From NCBI RefSeq assembly GCF_003086295.3, contig NC_092047.1, positions 116,371,323 through 116,435,322 of the forward strand: a DNA stretch of 64,000 bases, in the 5' to 3' direction. Both the position numbers and the translations under genes were made by a program. Shown here piece by piece: positions 43,458 to 55,480 of this stretch (the stretch's first letter is position 1; each line of letters opens with the position of its first letter). This stretch comes from Arachis hypogaea (taxonomy: Eukaryota; Streptophyta; Magnoliopsida; Fabales; Fabaceae). A model generated the notes under the pieces. The model was given only the letters and a program-made list of their open reading frames with translations. It was not told the origin of the DNA and did no database searches.

Positions 43458-44146
43458 TTGAGAGTTTTATAAGGTTTAGATGAAAGGTCCATGTCAAACC
43501 AACACAGCTTCCCTTCTTTGCTCCCAACAATTAAATTATCACCTATTAACAGAGCATACAGACAAGTAGTTATGAAGAAATAATTTCATTTTTATGAAAA
43601 ACTAATTGATTATGCGACATCTGCATAACAACAATAATCACACCTCCTAGATCCTTAGGAAATGTTATTGTTTGGGATAGAATTAGGCGTTTAGTGTCTA
43701 TCTGGTGCAAAGCATATTAATGACTTTTCAGAGGACTTTCCCTCTTAGACATTATGAGATTGGGAAGCTACAGTTCACTGATTTCTATGGTTTTCCTTTT
43801 TATTTTATTTTTATGGCTTAGGAAGGATATCTTTTCCTTGACTCCTGTGTACTGTTTGTTCTATTAACTAATGAAATTCTCTCTTTTGTTATCAATAAAT
43901 AAAAATAAACAATCATACCTCCAGGATGAACTGCAATAGATGAGGCTTCACGGAGCCCAGTATCTAGCTTCTTTATGAGCTTAATCTTCAATAAATCATA
44001 CACACGAACACTCTGCTTTGTACAAATAAAGAAAATGGAACGAGATGGACGGAAAGTTGATCTAACAGCAAGTCCATGTAATTTGAATGGAAGTTTTTGT
44101 GTAAGCTTCTTCGATAAGTGGTGTATCAGAACTGCTTGATTCACAT
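43458..44146 (-). pseudogene. BOP1 (ribosome biogenesis WD40 protein) gene fragment
   Basis: Two exons on the minus strand, about 44146-43919 and 43542-43458, with GT-AG borders. The first reads AVLIHHLSKKLTQKLPFKLH, STFRPSRSIFFICTKQSVRV and REASSIAVHPGG. The second reads [20 protein letters not shown]. This is the WD40 region of BOP1, the Pes1-Bop1-WDR12 factor for 60S ribosome maturation. The N-terminal half, the BOP1NT domain and the last WD repeats are absent. The reading frame within the pieces is intact. Because intron sequence is retained, this is a copied or translocated piece of genomic DNA and not a retrocopy. Confidence 0.8.
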
Positions 44147-44523
44147 AAAAAACAAGTCAAGGAATAAAAAAAGCAGCCAAGCCTGATTTAAATATTTAAT
44201 TCCTAGTTACTTTTAATCCAGTTAAGAATTTAAGATATGCTAATTATCTAACACTTTATTGAACAAGAACCAGCATAATACAGTTAGTCTTACATAAGAT
44301 CCATCAATCAGATAATTACATAAAACACAGTCATAAATACCAGCAAATAAAACACTAAATAGGTGGAACTACATGACTAATTATTACCAAGCCTAGCTGG
44401 TTCTATTCATGATCATTAGCTGAAAAGTCAGACAGACATGCAACAGAAAAATACAGAAACTAAGCATGACAAAGTGAAAATCAAGTCATCATCGTAACAA
44501 ACTATTTTAACACATATTAAGCT

Positions 44524-44712
44524 AACAAGACATGGTTTTCTCAAAGAGGATAACTCCACTGAGATACTGAAGAGCTCCAGGAGTGAAGAGGAGCTCCCTA
44601 AGAGCTCGCCTGTTAGTTTCAACTTTCTCAACATTGATGCTGGATAGACACTTGCCAATTGTTCCAGTTGACTCATCATCAGCAAGAATACACTTTCTGG
44701 GGGGTGCCAAAT
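44524..44712 (-). pseudogene. Fructose-bisphosphate aldolase gene fragment
   Basis: The minus-strand frame reads [20 protein letters not shown], then [19 protein letters not shown] and [11 protein letters not shown]. This is the N-terminal part of class I fructose-bisphosphate aldolase, where related proteins have [15 protein letters not shown]. One codon is missing in LLF-TPG, and conserved positions are substituted (G to C, A to D). Both sides end abruptly. The active-site lysine region and C-terminus are absent. Confidence 0.8.
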
Positions 44713-44785
44713 TATGCAGCATTGTTAAGAAAAAATTAAACATATGATATGGTTTTGTTGTATTTGATGCAAAGTTCTGATTCAA

Positions 44786-45196
44786 TCAAAAACAAAGGGA
44801 AGGGAAAATTGCACTTCCTATTCAAATTGTGTTGGTTTGGTTAAATCAAAGGGACAAGTCTCTTTTTTTTTTCCAGAAAAAGTTTTCCAAGTCAAGTCAG
44901 ATCTGAAATCTTCACACAATCAGACACCAATTAATAATCACAAATTTGGAAAGAAAAATTCATTGTTGCAAATAAGGTCTAGGGTAAGAGTGTTATCTAC
45001 TTATCTCGAAGTTGAGGAATTTGTTGATATTGGTTGCAGGATAAAAGACAGAGTGAACCTTACTTCATAATATGTGTGATTGAAAGTATTCACTGGGAAG
45101 TGTTTTGCAGGTCTAATCTTTGTTAAAAAGGACTAATGAATTGCATTCACAGGGTGTCATTTCTCAATGTTCAATTGAAATTTTGTTCAACGATAG
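44786..45196. other. Spacer between aldolase and PPR fragments
   Basis: AT-rich sequence with no homology I recognise and no supported ORF. Confidence 0.4.
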
Positions 45197-45601
45197 AAGA
45201 ATGGTATATCTCTTCTTAATTGCTATGTCCATGCTAGGGATGTGGATAGAGCAGAAAGCATCATGGAGAAGATGAGAGCTTTGGGTTTTGCAAGGTCGAT
45301 TTTGTCAAGAAATGGTTTGCTTAATCTCTACCATCAAACACAGAACTATGACAAATTGGAAAATTTTGTATGTGAAATGCAAGAGGGTATTAATTTCAAT
45401 AGCTATAGATTTGGTACTCTGATTAGTGCTTACACTGCCACTTCTAAAGTGGAGGGAATTGACAAGCTTCTCGCACAGTTAGAACATAATCGGATTCAGT
45501 ACTGGCATTTAGATTGTACTGTTTATGCTATTGCAGCCAATTGTTATACGAAACAAGGACTCTTTGATAAAGCTTTTAGGGATTTGGCAATATATGATTG
45601 A
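45197..45601 (+). pseudogene. Truncated, diverged PPR copy
   Basis: The frame reads SLLNCYVHARDVDRAESIME, LSRNGLLNLYHQTQNYDKLE and GIDKLLAQLEHN, ending LFDKAFRDLAIYD before TGA at 45599. It aligns with the middle of PPR copies 1-3 but is much more diverged than they are from each other. The transit peptide, first exon and the last ~240 residues are missing. It is an older piece, either a dead member of the tandem cluster or a captured fragment. Confidence 0.82.
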
Positions 45602-45860
45602 TGAATATGTAGGATAGATGAAATGATACTAAAAATGTGTCAAGTTAAACTCTTTTTCTCCTGTGAAGTGTGATGATTATATTGATGATGCTGCAGTTAG
45701 TAACTGTTGTAAATTTCAGATTTTCAAAGTAAAGATTAGAGATACTATGAAGGACTTTCCTGAACTTTTTTTTTAGTTTCCCCTTTGTAATTGTTTTTTC
45801 AGCATATTTTAGTTAATGGTGTTTTGGACTTTTGGGATGAAATTTGCTTGGTTGTTGTAG
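45602..45860. other. Spacer between PPR fragment and F-box/LRR pseudogene
   Basis: Non-coding. It ends in an intron-like TTGTTGTAG acceptor just before the first LRR exon, so it probably includes part of an intron of that gene. Confidence 0.4.
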
Positions 45861-48327
45861 CCTAGATATCGCCATGTAAAGAAGATTGACCTAGAATTTG
45901 CGCGAGACATTGACAACTCGCATCTCATCCTTATTAAGCAAAAGGTAACAGATTCTTTTTCATCTAAAGTGAATACTATGTCTATCTGTTATGCTTGCTA
46001 AGTTGATATTTTCAGTTCTGAAATCACTATCAGTTACTTCTTTTCATTTTAAAAGAAAGAAGATAACCTTAATTAACAATATTTGCACAACTACCTTACG
46101 ATGTAAATTATGTTCTGACTTTCATTCTAACCAAAGTTTTCAAGCATTTCTAGTGCTTTGAATCTCTTCAATGCTTGGAGTCTTTAAATCTCAATGGCTG
46201 CCAAAAAATCTCAGATACAGGAATTGAAGCAATAACCAGTTGCTGCCCTCAGCTGAAAAACTTTTCCATCTACTGGAATGTGAGGTGATTTAATATTTTC
46301 TTATGATGTTTAAATTAACTGTTTATATCCTTACTTTTGAACTCAAAGTTGAATCCAAGGTAAAACACTGAACAATCATATTCTCAGGGTGACAGATACA
46401 GGACTGAAACAAAACAGTTCAGAACTGCAAATACATAGTTGATTTGAACATAAGTGGCTGTAAGGTACGTGATCCTTTGGATTAGTTTTACAACTTGATT
46501 TCTAAAGTGTTTTATCATTAATGTGAATATGAAAATAAAATTGTTACATAAACAAAAAGTATTGCATAGAATGAGTATCTAGTTAATCCATTCCTTCACT
46601 TGAAGCTTATAACTCAGATGAACAACATAGTTCCGTGTTGCAAATGACTATACAAACCAATTTAAGTAAACAAGTCTTAAAACATCTAGCATATGGGAAT
46701 TTGAAGGTCACTAAATGGAGTCAGCAAATCTATTATTTAAATGAATGACAGTGAGTTATTTGGAACTATGATTTCAGCCTCTTTGTTGTGACAGATGAAG
46801 AGTTGAAGCTTATTGTCTAAGTGCAGTTTTGTAATTACAGTTATGTGTTGAACTAAACTGAGGTGTTGAGAATTTGTAATCATGTCTTCAACAATTGTTT
46901 CTGAACAAGTTACCTGGATCTAATAATTGCAGAATATATCAGACCATGGCTTACAATGTGTTGCTGAGAATTATCCAGAACTAGTGTCACTGAATCTGAC
47001 TAGGTATTTGCATTGATTTATAACAGCTTCTGTATCATCAAACACATTATGCGATTATAAAGAACAATTTTCATATTATGAAAATTTGTAGATGTCTTTC
47101 AAAACGTTTATGCATAGTTTGAAAATGTTTGTTGGCATGTTAGATGCCCGTGTTTGTTTGTAACTCCTGTTCCTTGTAAGATGCAAACATTTTGGCTCAA
47201 AATACATTTCATAATAATATATCAAGCAGCTGTACGCTTAGATGATTAAAATTAACATTGGAGTAAATTATAATTTTATACCTCTATGATGGTACTTTAT
47301 ATCTCATGATTTGGTTCATAGGTGAATCAAGATAACAGATGATGGGTTGAAGCAATTATTGCACAAATGCCTATCTCTTCAGAGTTTGAATCTCTATGCA
47401 TTGTCTAGGTTGGCATTGTAACTCTTTTTAAAGTTAATGTTATCTTGACCTTGAATTGGATTAATTCACATCATTACTCTGATTTAGTTTCACAGATGAA
47501 GCTTACAAGAAAATATGCCTTCTGGAGCATCTCAAGTTTTTGGATCTCTGTGGTGCACAGGTAAAATCTTCAGATTACTGAGATTTCTAGGCAGAAACAT
47601 ATCAAATATTGACCTCTGATAAAAAAAACTTTGGCTTGTAGAATCTTTCAGATGAAGGACTTTCCTATATTTCTAAGTCCAAGAACCTTGCATCTCTGAA
47701 TTTGACATGGTAAATGAAGCATCAACTGTAATATATGCAACTTTCTAATATATAAAAGTAATCGAGCTAGCTTTCATTTTGATTGCTAGGTGTGTCCGAG
47801 TGACTGATAAAGGAGTTATATCCATTGCACAAAACTGTACCTCTCTTGAATTTCTAAGGTATATCAACTTGAGAACTTTGTTGAACTTGTGTATATGGTA
47901 TTGGTGGTGCAATGTCTAAAGTAATGCAGTGACATATGCACACGCTTGTTGCTTACATATATAGATATATGTCCTTGCTACAACAATGTAAATTGAGCCT
48001 CTTTATATTTATTTTTTACCTTAAAAAACTCTTATCTTGCTAATGTGTTGAAAGGAAATGTTTGCAGCTTGTTTGGATTAACTGGTGTGACTGATAAATG
48101 CCTGGAGGAACTCTCAAAGTCCTGTTCTGACAAAATTACAACTCTTGATGTGAATGGATGTATAGGAATCAAGGTAAATTTGTGCTTGGAAGTAGCTCCA
48201 TATATACAAATTACAAGTATTAGTTGGACCCCTTTTTCTAACAGTTTACCTCTTTGCAGAGACGGAGCCGCGAAGAATTGCTTCGGTTGTTTCCTAACTT
48301 GAAATGCTTTAAGGTGCATAGTTGATA
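45861..48327 (+). pseudogene. F-box/LRR protein gene (At3g58530-like), 5'-truncated
   Basis: Ten short exons of a leucine-rich-repeat protein are readable in order: 45861-45944, 46154-46284, about 46388-46464, 46934-47003, about 47322-47409, 47488-47560, 47641-47709, 47790-47859, 48068-48173 and 48260-48327. Examples are LESLNLNGCQKISDTGIEAI, LKFLDLCGAQ, LSDEGLSYIS and CLEELSKSCSDKITTLDVNG. The end is LFPNLKCFKVHS and stop. The series matches the F-box/LRR protein At3g58530 in order and exon borders, as I recall that family. The F-box exon is missing. The third exon has a frameshift, and the fifth has TGA where a Cys codon is expected. Confidence 0.8.
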
Positions 48328-49510
48328 GTTGATGTGCCCTTTATGGTATTCCACCAAATGAAAATTTTTATTCTGTTTAAAACATTTTACAAGCATATAA
48401 CTGAAAAAGTTGTTTATCTCATTCCAAGCAATTCTTTCAGCATTTTCTGTGTTGCTTTTTTCTTTTAACCAATTTATAGCAAAACAAGTGAGTCTCTGTA
48501 TTTTGACTTCAAATAGTGTACTTGATTTTTTTTTTGAAGATATCTGGATTGTGTTAAGGTTCACCTTGATTTAGTTGGTCTAAATTGAGTTGCAAATCAA
48601 TACTTAATGTTTGATAATAAAGAGGATCATTTTCCCTAGCTTGCTAGCTAAAAATCTTCCAACGTGCATGTATCTAACATCATGATGCTATTTCCTTATT
48701 TTTCTTATTTTCTAGTATATTATTTCCCTAAACATAATTCAATATTTCACATGTAGTAAGAGGATTTTTCTAGGGCACTAAAAGAAGTTATTCCTTTCTT
48801 GATTGCACATGTGAGGATTTTTGTCATTATTCAACTAGGTAAAAGCATTTCCACTGCAGAGTAAATGCTGAGTCTACAATTTTGGCTATGAGGAACTTGA
48901 ATTAGTCACAAAAACAGGGGGTTAAAATAGGTTTATAACTTATAAGTACTTTGTTGATATTCAACGGTTCTATGAAGATGTTTTCGTACTCAAAGTGGCT
49001 TATTTGCCAAAATATAAAATTGATCCATAATCACATATTGACTGAATTCAGAATTAGAGGTATTAACAAATGCGATCAATAATTCTCTGTTTTTGTATGT
49101 TGGTTTACATAAAGCAATCTATTTACGTGTTGCGGTACCAAATTAAAGATTTGAAATTTTACCCTATTTAAATGCTATGTACGAAATGTCGCCAAGAATA
49201 TTAATCATTTTTGTTTAGCTACTAATTGTGTGGACTGTGGAAGTAATAATGTTCAGATAGGGAATCTAACGAATACTAAGAATGTTTTTAGATTTATTTT
49301 CCAAAATCATTCACCTCTTTCTTGTGAAGTTACATCGAATTACAACTTTGCCACTGAGACCAAATGCTGTTGCTCACAGCTCACTCCGCAGTATTCGCAA
49401 ACAATATTTCACTACTATTCCAAACGCTCACACTGCAACTCCATTGCTGAAGAACAAAACTTGCATCTTGCAACCCTTCTTCGTCTCTCTCTCTGAATTC
49501 CGAACAAGAA
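48328..49510. other. Intergenic DNA and 5' flank of PPR copy 3
   Basis: 48328-49210 holds no recognised gene. From about 49212 the sequence matches 23750-23812 and then (from 49287) the other PPR upstream flanks. It therefore preserves the uninterrupted arrangement of the ancestral PPR promoter region. A (TC)n-like CTCTCTCTCT tract lies at about 49484-49494, just before the start codon. Confidence 0.55.
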
Positions 49511-51254
49511 ATGATAGTACTCAGCCGTCTGAAATCCGCTTTACGTCTTCTTCCTCGTTCTTCCGTGACCTACACAACCTCTGCCCCTTCCACCTCCAAC
49601 CTCTCAACGGCGAAGGAGAACCAAAGCGCCGTCGTTCCTCTCCCGCAGCATTTGTACCGTCGGATCTTCCATGTGAGAGATCAAACTCACCCGGTTGTTA
49701 CGATTCTCGAGCAGTGGGTTCTGGATGGCCAAACTCTTAGCTACGATAAACTGCTATTCGTTATCAAGCAACTTAGGTCACGCAAAAGATATAAAGACGC
49801 CCTCGAGGTATCTTCATCATGGATAATTACTGATTAGTCGTTAATTAATTAATAAAAAGATTATTTATTCGAACTTTAGGTTGAATCATGATCGAGCTGC
49901 ACAATGCGATTCAAATGTCAAAGATAATATGTTTTTCTGGGTTGAGTTTTGGGATCTTTGTTAAAATGAACCGTGTTTTCAGGTATCATTTTGGATGTCC
50001 GAGAAAGGATACTCTGAACCTAGATCTGGAGATTTTAGTATAAGACTGGACTTGATTGCAAAGGTTAAGGGAATAGAAGAAGCTGAATCCTATTTTGATA
50101 GCATTCCGACAGACTTAAGAGCTGCAGAATGTTACAGCTCTCTTCTTAATTGCTATGCTCAAGTTAGAGATGTGGATAAAGCTGAAAGGATCATGCTGCA
50201 GATGAAACATTTGGGTTTCGCAAGGTCTACTATGGCAAGAAATCCTTTGCTTAACCTCTACTATCAAAGACAAAACTATGACAAAGTGGAAAATTTGTTG
50301 CTTGAAATGAAAGAAGAGGGTATTAAATTCGATAGATATACATTTGCCACCTTGATTAATACATATGCGGCCAAATCTGATATTGAGGGAATCAACAAAC
50401 ATCTTGCACAATTAGAAGATGATCCATCGTATTCCCAACATGCAGATTGGTGGAGTGTTTATGCTGTCGCAGCCAATTGTTATGGCAAACTTGGGATTCA
50501 TGATAAAGCTTTTAACGCTTTAAAGAAATCTGAGGAGCGCGCGAGTTCTACAATCTGGAAAGAGGCCTTTCCTTACCTTATGACTCAATATGCAACAATA
50601 GGGAAGAAAGAAGAAGTGATGAGGTTGTGGAATATTTACAAGATGGATGGGAAGTTACTCAAAAGTGACTATTATTCAGCTGTAATAAATTCATTTCTCA
50701 AGTTGGATGACATCGAACTTGCTAAGATTATCTTTGACGAGTGGGAATCTAGAAACCGGTATTTAAAAAATTTCTTTATTCCGAACTTGATGATAGCAGC
50801 TTACAGCAGAAAGGGCAATATGGAGGAAGCTGAAGCCATTGTTAATAGGACAATCATGAAGGGAGGAAAGCCAAATCTATGGACTTGGTCATGGCTCTTG
50901 TTTGGATATATTTCACAAAGAAATTTTGCGAGGGCTGCTCGATGTATGAAAGAGGCAGTTTCTATCTGTGAAGGGTGTAAGTGGAGGCCACTACCGGAAT
51001 CCTTAGCTGCCATTTTTCAGTACTTGAAATTTAATGGAGATATAGAGGAGGCAGAGGATTTGATAAGGTTACTCAGTAACAAGAATTTTATCTCCCTTGA
51101 TGTTCATAACAAGCTGATGAGTTGGATTAAGGATCTGGAGTCAAATGTGCCTGCAATTGATGTGCTGGGAGGCGATTCACATAAACAAACAGGTGAAATT
51201 TCAGAGCCAGAGGAAGATAGGAACAGCCCTGACTTCTGCCTTAGCCATCAATAA
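49511..51254 (+). CDS. Organellar P-class PPR protein, tandem copy 3
   Basis: Exons 49511-49807 and 49983-51254 encode about 522 aa. Start MIVLSRLKSALRLLPRSSVT, transit-peptide-like. The repeat body is uninterrupted and close to copies 1 and 2. One residue is missing (SICEGCKW where the others have SI(C/Y)EVGCKW). The C-terminus PDFCLSHQ is shared with copy 2. The upstream flank is uninterrupted to 49212 and the downstream flank is shared with copy 1, so this copy best shows the original duplication unit. Likely functional. RNA target unknown. Confidence 0.92.
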
Positions 51255-51736
51255 AATGTTAAGAGATGACTCTCAATTAGTCAAATCATGAATTAGGGTT
51301 TACATTTGGTGTACACATCTTTTGAACAATGAAGTTTAAGGACCAACATTTGGTTTACATTTATGATCTATGTATCCATGTTAGATTTTCTAAGATGTTT
51401 CAGTTCAAATTTAATTTGATAGAAAGAAAGTAAATGGATGGGAAATCTGTATTATGTAATAACTTTTGGTTGAGGAAATTTGAGTTTGAAATATAAGATG
51501 GTTGATTCATGGTAAATTGGTAGTTTAGTCACCAAAAAAGAAAAGAATATGTTAATAGTGTGCACAAAAAAAATGGTAATGTATATTAGAGTTTGTTTGA
51601 GTGTTATTAGATTATTAAAAAAATTATATTGTTTTATTTAAATATAATTAATAAATAAAAAATGTTTTTATATAAAATATTTAAAGATTAAATTATTTTT
51701 ATCTTTTTTAAAATATTTTAAAAAATTTAAAAAATC
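51255..51736. other. 3' flank of PPR copy 3
   Basis: The first ~300 bp are conserved with the 3' flank of copy 1 and are probably 3' UTR and downstream DNA. 51590-51735 is AT-rich. No gene. Confidence 0.5.
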
Positions 51737-51744
51737 ATTTCAAA

Positions 51745-53445
51745 CATAGTTATCAAATCCGGCTCGACTTGGCCGGTTCGACCGAAAATCCGGTCACCCG
51801 ATCACCTAGCCAGGTCGAGCCACTCGTTGAACTGGTTGTGCAACAGACCTGGTCGAACCCGGTTTGAACTGACGGGTTTTCGTGAAACCCGGTGACCCGT
51901 CCGGTTAATTTAACCCGGTCCGGGTCATTTTTCTTTTCTTCCTATTATCTGAAACGGCGTCGTTTCATAACCCCTTCTTCCCCTTTCCTTTTGATGAAAC
52001 CCTATGCCCAAATGCCAAATCTGAGAGTCTGAGTAGAACCCCCCTAACCCAGCCAGTCTCTGTGCTCTCTCCGTCTCTAGCTCGGCAGTCGGAACTCAGT
52101 ACTCAGTAGTCCCTCTCTCGTCTCTCCCCTCACCTCGACAGTCGTCACTCTCAGTCTCTCACGGCCTCACCTCGTCGCTCTCTCAATCTCTCACCTCGTC
52201 CACTCACATTGGTCGTCGTCGCGGTCCCGTGCCCCTGCGCTCGCTTTGCTGGCGGCAGAAGCAGACGGAACCGCATCTGGTCCCTCAGGTGGTGGTGGTG
52301 GTCATCTTCTTGCTTCTCACGGTCTGTCTCGCACCTGGTCTCGATCTCTCCCTTCCCCGCGCTCTTCGTCGCCGGTAATAGAGGCAACGGATCCCAGTGC
52401 GCTGGTCTTCGTTGTCGTCTTCTTGCTTCGAGCCTTGCCGTCAGCTTCTCCCTCGTCATCAGCTTCTCCTTCGCCGTCAGATTCCTTCGTGGTTCGTGCA
52501 ACCCAATTTGGTGAGTTCACGCTGTTCTTTCTGTTTCAATTTTGTTGCTGTATCACTGCACTTTGATTTTGTTGCCAAAATAATTTGTTGCTGAAAGTTG
52601 AATGTGTTGCTGAAATTTGTTACTGATTATCATGAACCTATCATAAATGTGGTTGTTGCTGGAAGTAGAATTTGTTTCTGGACAACTGACTTGAGTTGAA
52701 TTTGTTACTGAACCTTCTTGTTGTGTTGCTTAAAAAATGCTAAATCTTTTGTTACTGTATGTTAAGGGATAAGAGATAACAGAGTTAGTCAATAACAAAA
52801 TCAGTTTGGTACAGTTAGTTAGGATTTGTTACTCTGATCTCTGATCTTTCTCTTTTCCAACTCTATTATAAATAAAGCCCTTGCATCCCTCTAAGAGGTG
52901 TGTAGAATTGATTCATTGATGAAAGAATAAGATGAAGTTAATTCAGTTCACTAGTTTCTTGTACCTCTCTCTTCAAACTCTTCTTTCTCTGTTTCTGATG
53001 TTCTGCATAACATCATAATGCAGTGTTTCTTATGGAAGATATAGATACAAATCAAAATGAGGAAAATGTTGATCAAGCTCTAAAATTGTCCTATGAAGAT
53101 ATAGATGTCGATCTTAAAATCACTTGGACTTGATTATCGATTATGTTAACTTTTGCTTGCTCTTGTTTATTTAAATAGAGAAAGTATTTTGTACTAGAAA
53201 CTAGTTTATTATCTCTTTTTGCATCATTAGTTGTCTAAAAATTAACATCTGATTATTATTATTATGTTTGTAAAGATTTGCATTTTAAGTTTTAATATGT
53301 AATTCTGATTTCACTTATATAATTTTATATTTTTTAAATTATGACCGGGTCAACCGGGTGAATCAATGACCCACCGGTTGAACCAGTGATCCAGTGACTC
53401 GGTCATATGACCGGGTGGATTGCCGATTCGGTTCTGATAACTATG
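51745..53445. mobile_element. 1701-bp non-autonomous hAT element
   Basis: Termini CATAGTTATCA and TGATAACTATG are perfect inverted repeats. Subterminal regions are dense in CCGGTT/AACCGG and ACCCGG motifs. The 8-bp duplication ATTTCAAA at 51737-51744 and 53446-53453 is exact. The interior has a CT-rich stretch like a plant 5' UTR (about 51970-52510). Near the other end a short frame (53036-53131, MEDIDTNQNEENVDQALKLS) may be the tail of a lost hAT transposase. It is probably an internal-deletion derivative. Confidence 0.9.
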
Positions 53446-54099
53446 ATTTCAAATGTTTTTTTTTAAAGCTTAGAAACACTTGAATAGCATTTGTTGCAAG
53501 GTATTGACTAGGTTCTGAAAACCGGTTCGAACTGGTCGAACCGTATACCAAAGGGAATAATGATTCGGACAGACGCTGAAATCGGAGATTTGAAAAACTG
53601 ATGTTGGACTTTCAAACCGGCCGGAAACCGGTTGGTTGAACCGAATCGGGATCCGGCTGGTTTTCTAAATTTTGCAAAAAACGCTGTCGTTTTGGATGCT
53701 GATGCCCTAGCCAATTACCCAACCCAGCAACCCTAGCTCCACACAACGGCTAAACGCGAACCCATCCCTCCCATGTCCCTCGAGCTCCTCCTTCCTCTCA
53801 CCCTCATCGATCTCACTCCCTCACCTCCGTCCAGCTCACGCCGCCGTCGTCGAAACGAGCTTCGAAGCCACTGTCGTTATCGTACAGCTCTGTTCCACCA
53901 TCGTGCAGCTACTGTTTCAGCTTTGAAAACACCGTCACCGGGTTCGCCTCCTACCTCCGTCGCGCAGCTCTGTTCCATCGTCGCCGGCGCCATCTCTGTT
54001 CCACCGGTCAGCCCTTCGGTCGTGCCCTTGTCTCCCTCTTGCTCAAGATCTGCCCTGCTCTGTTCTAGGCTTCTAGCTTCTAGGTATTTTTTTTTTAAT

Positions 54100-54310
54100 A
54101 ATAATTGTTGAATAATTGTTGTTAGTTAATTTGTGAACTTGTTATGGTTTGAATAATTGTTGAATAATTATTGTTAATTAATCTGTGAACCTTGCTGTTG
54201 TTACTGGGTTGAATAATTGTTGTTAGTTAATCCGTGAACCCTGCTGTTGTTACTGAATTGAATAATTGTGAATAATTGTTTTTAGTTAATGTGTGAACTT
54301 TGCTGTGGGT
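54100..54310. repeat. Degenerate ~55-bp tandem repeats
   Basis: Repeated GTTAGTTAAT(C/T)(T/C)GTGAACC and GAATAATTGTTG words, three to four copies, inside the hAT-type element. Confidence 0.7.
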
Positions 54311-54530
54311 TGCTGTGATATTGTAATTGGATTAGATTGTATTGGAGGTACCATTTCAACTAACTTACTAGCAGTTTGTTCTATGTTGAATATATATAAT
54401 GCGAGACTATCACAATCACAACTTGAAGCCCTATGTTATCATATTAGTTCCACTAGTGGCTTAATCAAAGTTTCTTGTTCGTTGGTTCTATGATTATTAT
54501 CTTAACAAATCTGACTTTCTGTTACTTTAA

Positions 54531-54827
54531 GTGTCTTCTCCAAGTGTTGAAAGAATAGTTCGGATTCCAACCGACCTGGATCGATTCAAGGACCGGCCTA
54601 TGTATGTGAATTACTCCATTGTTAATGATTCTGATAATTCATCTGCAGAAGGTGATGGGGTCTTCAGGCTTGAAACCTTTGACATGGAAACTAAGTGTTG
54701 CACGTGGGGTATAGCTGATGTGAGAGGCAACAGAGGGAAAGGAAGACCACTGAATAAGAAGCAAAGAGAATGGCGTTTAAGCACTCCCCTTTCATTACGT
54801 TTAGTACGGTTGCACTCTAATATTTAA
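54531..54827 (+). other. Exon-like open frame, family not recognised
   Basis: A 98-codon frame that reads like protein (VERIVRIPTDLDRFKDRPMY, LETFDMETKCCTWGIADVRG, NKKQREWR). There is a plausible acceptor upstream (CTTTAAG). I cannot assign it to a family. It may be a captured gene piece or part of a lost transposon protein. It is not a complete gene. Confidence 0.35.
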
Positions 54828-55261
54828 ATTAATTATTCCCCCAAAAAAAGTGTTAATGATATCTCCATCTTCATGTGCAAGTCTGTGTAGATAATTAGGG
54901 GAACAGTTCACACATATATCCATATTTGTTAAATTTTTGAAACTTGACAAGTTTGAGGTCTTTGTGGATTCACTGGATTGTAATTTCCCTTTTGTGGATG
55001 ATAAATTACAAAACTGGTGAACAGATATATACTGTATTATGGAATCAATAAGCAAACTTAAAGCAGGAGGATATATATTATTCCATTCCTTAATTTATGA
55101 CTCAATCTAGAATTAATGGCATGCAGCATTGGTATCAATAATGTTGTGGTTTATGGCGGATTTTGATGATTGATGATAAATTTGGATGTTGGCATTTTAA
55201 CTTTTTATGATTTATTTGTTTGCGATTTTGATTTATTTGCTGCCTTCTGATTTTGATTTTC

Positions 55262-55480
55262 TGTGCTTGATTTTGTTTTTTTATTTGCTGAGGTTATTTG
55301 TTCATGATGAATTTGTTTGCTGCTTCATGATTTTGGTTTTTGATTTTCTGAGGTTATTTGTTCATGATGAATTTGTTTGCTGCTTCATGATTTTGGTTTT
55401 TTATTTTCTGAGGTTATTTGTTCATGATGAATTGATTTTGGTTTTTGATTTGCTGAGGTTATTTGTTCATGATTTTCTGC
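55262..55480. repeat. 60-bp tandem repeat, about 3.5 copies
   Basis: AGGTTATTTGTTCATGATGA recurs at 55291, 55351 and 55411 at exactly 60-bp spacing, with a shortened copy after that. The long plus-strand frame across it is a product of the period being divisible by three. Confidence 0.85.

Noticed and set aside
40350..49210. Defined Helitron carrying the gene fragments
   Set aside because: The fragment mix suggests it, but I found no TC start, no CTRR end with a hairpin and no Rep/helicase piece. It is kept only as a hypothesis in the findings.
52151..52594. Overlapping Ser/Arg-rich ORFs inside the 51745-53445 hAT element
   Set aside because: They arise from a CT-rich, UTR-like interior. 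Several frames are open at once and none has a recognised domain.
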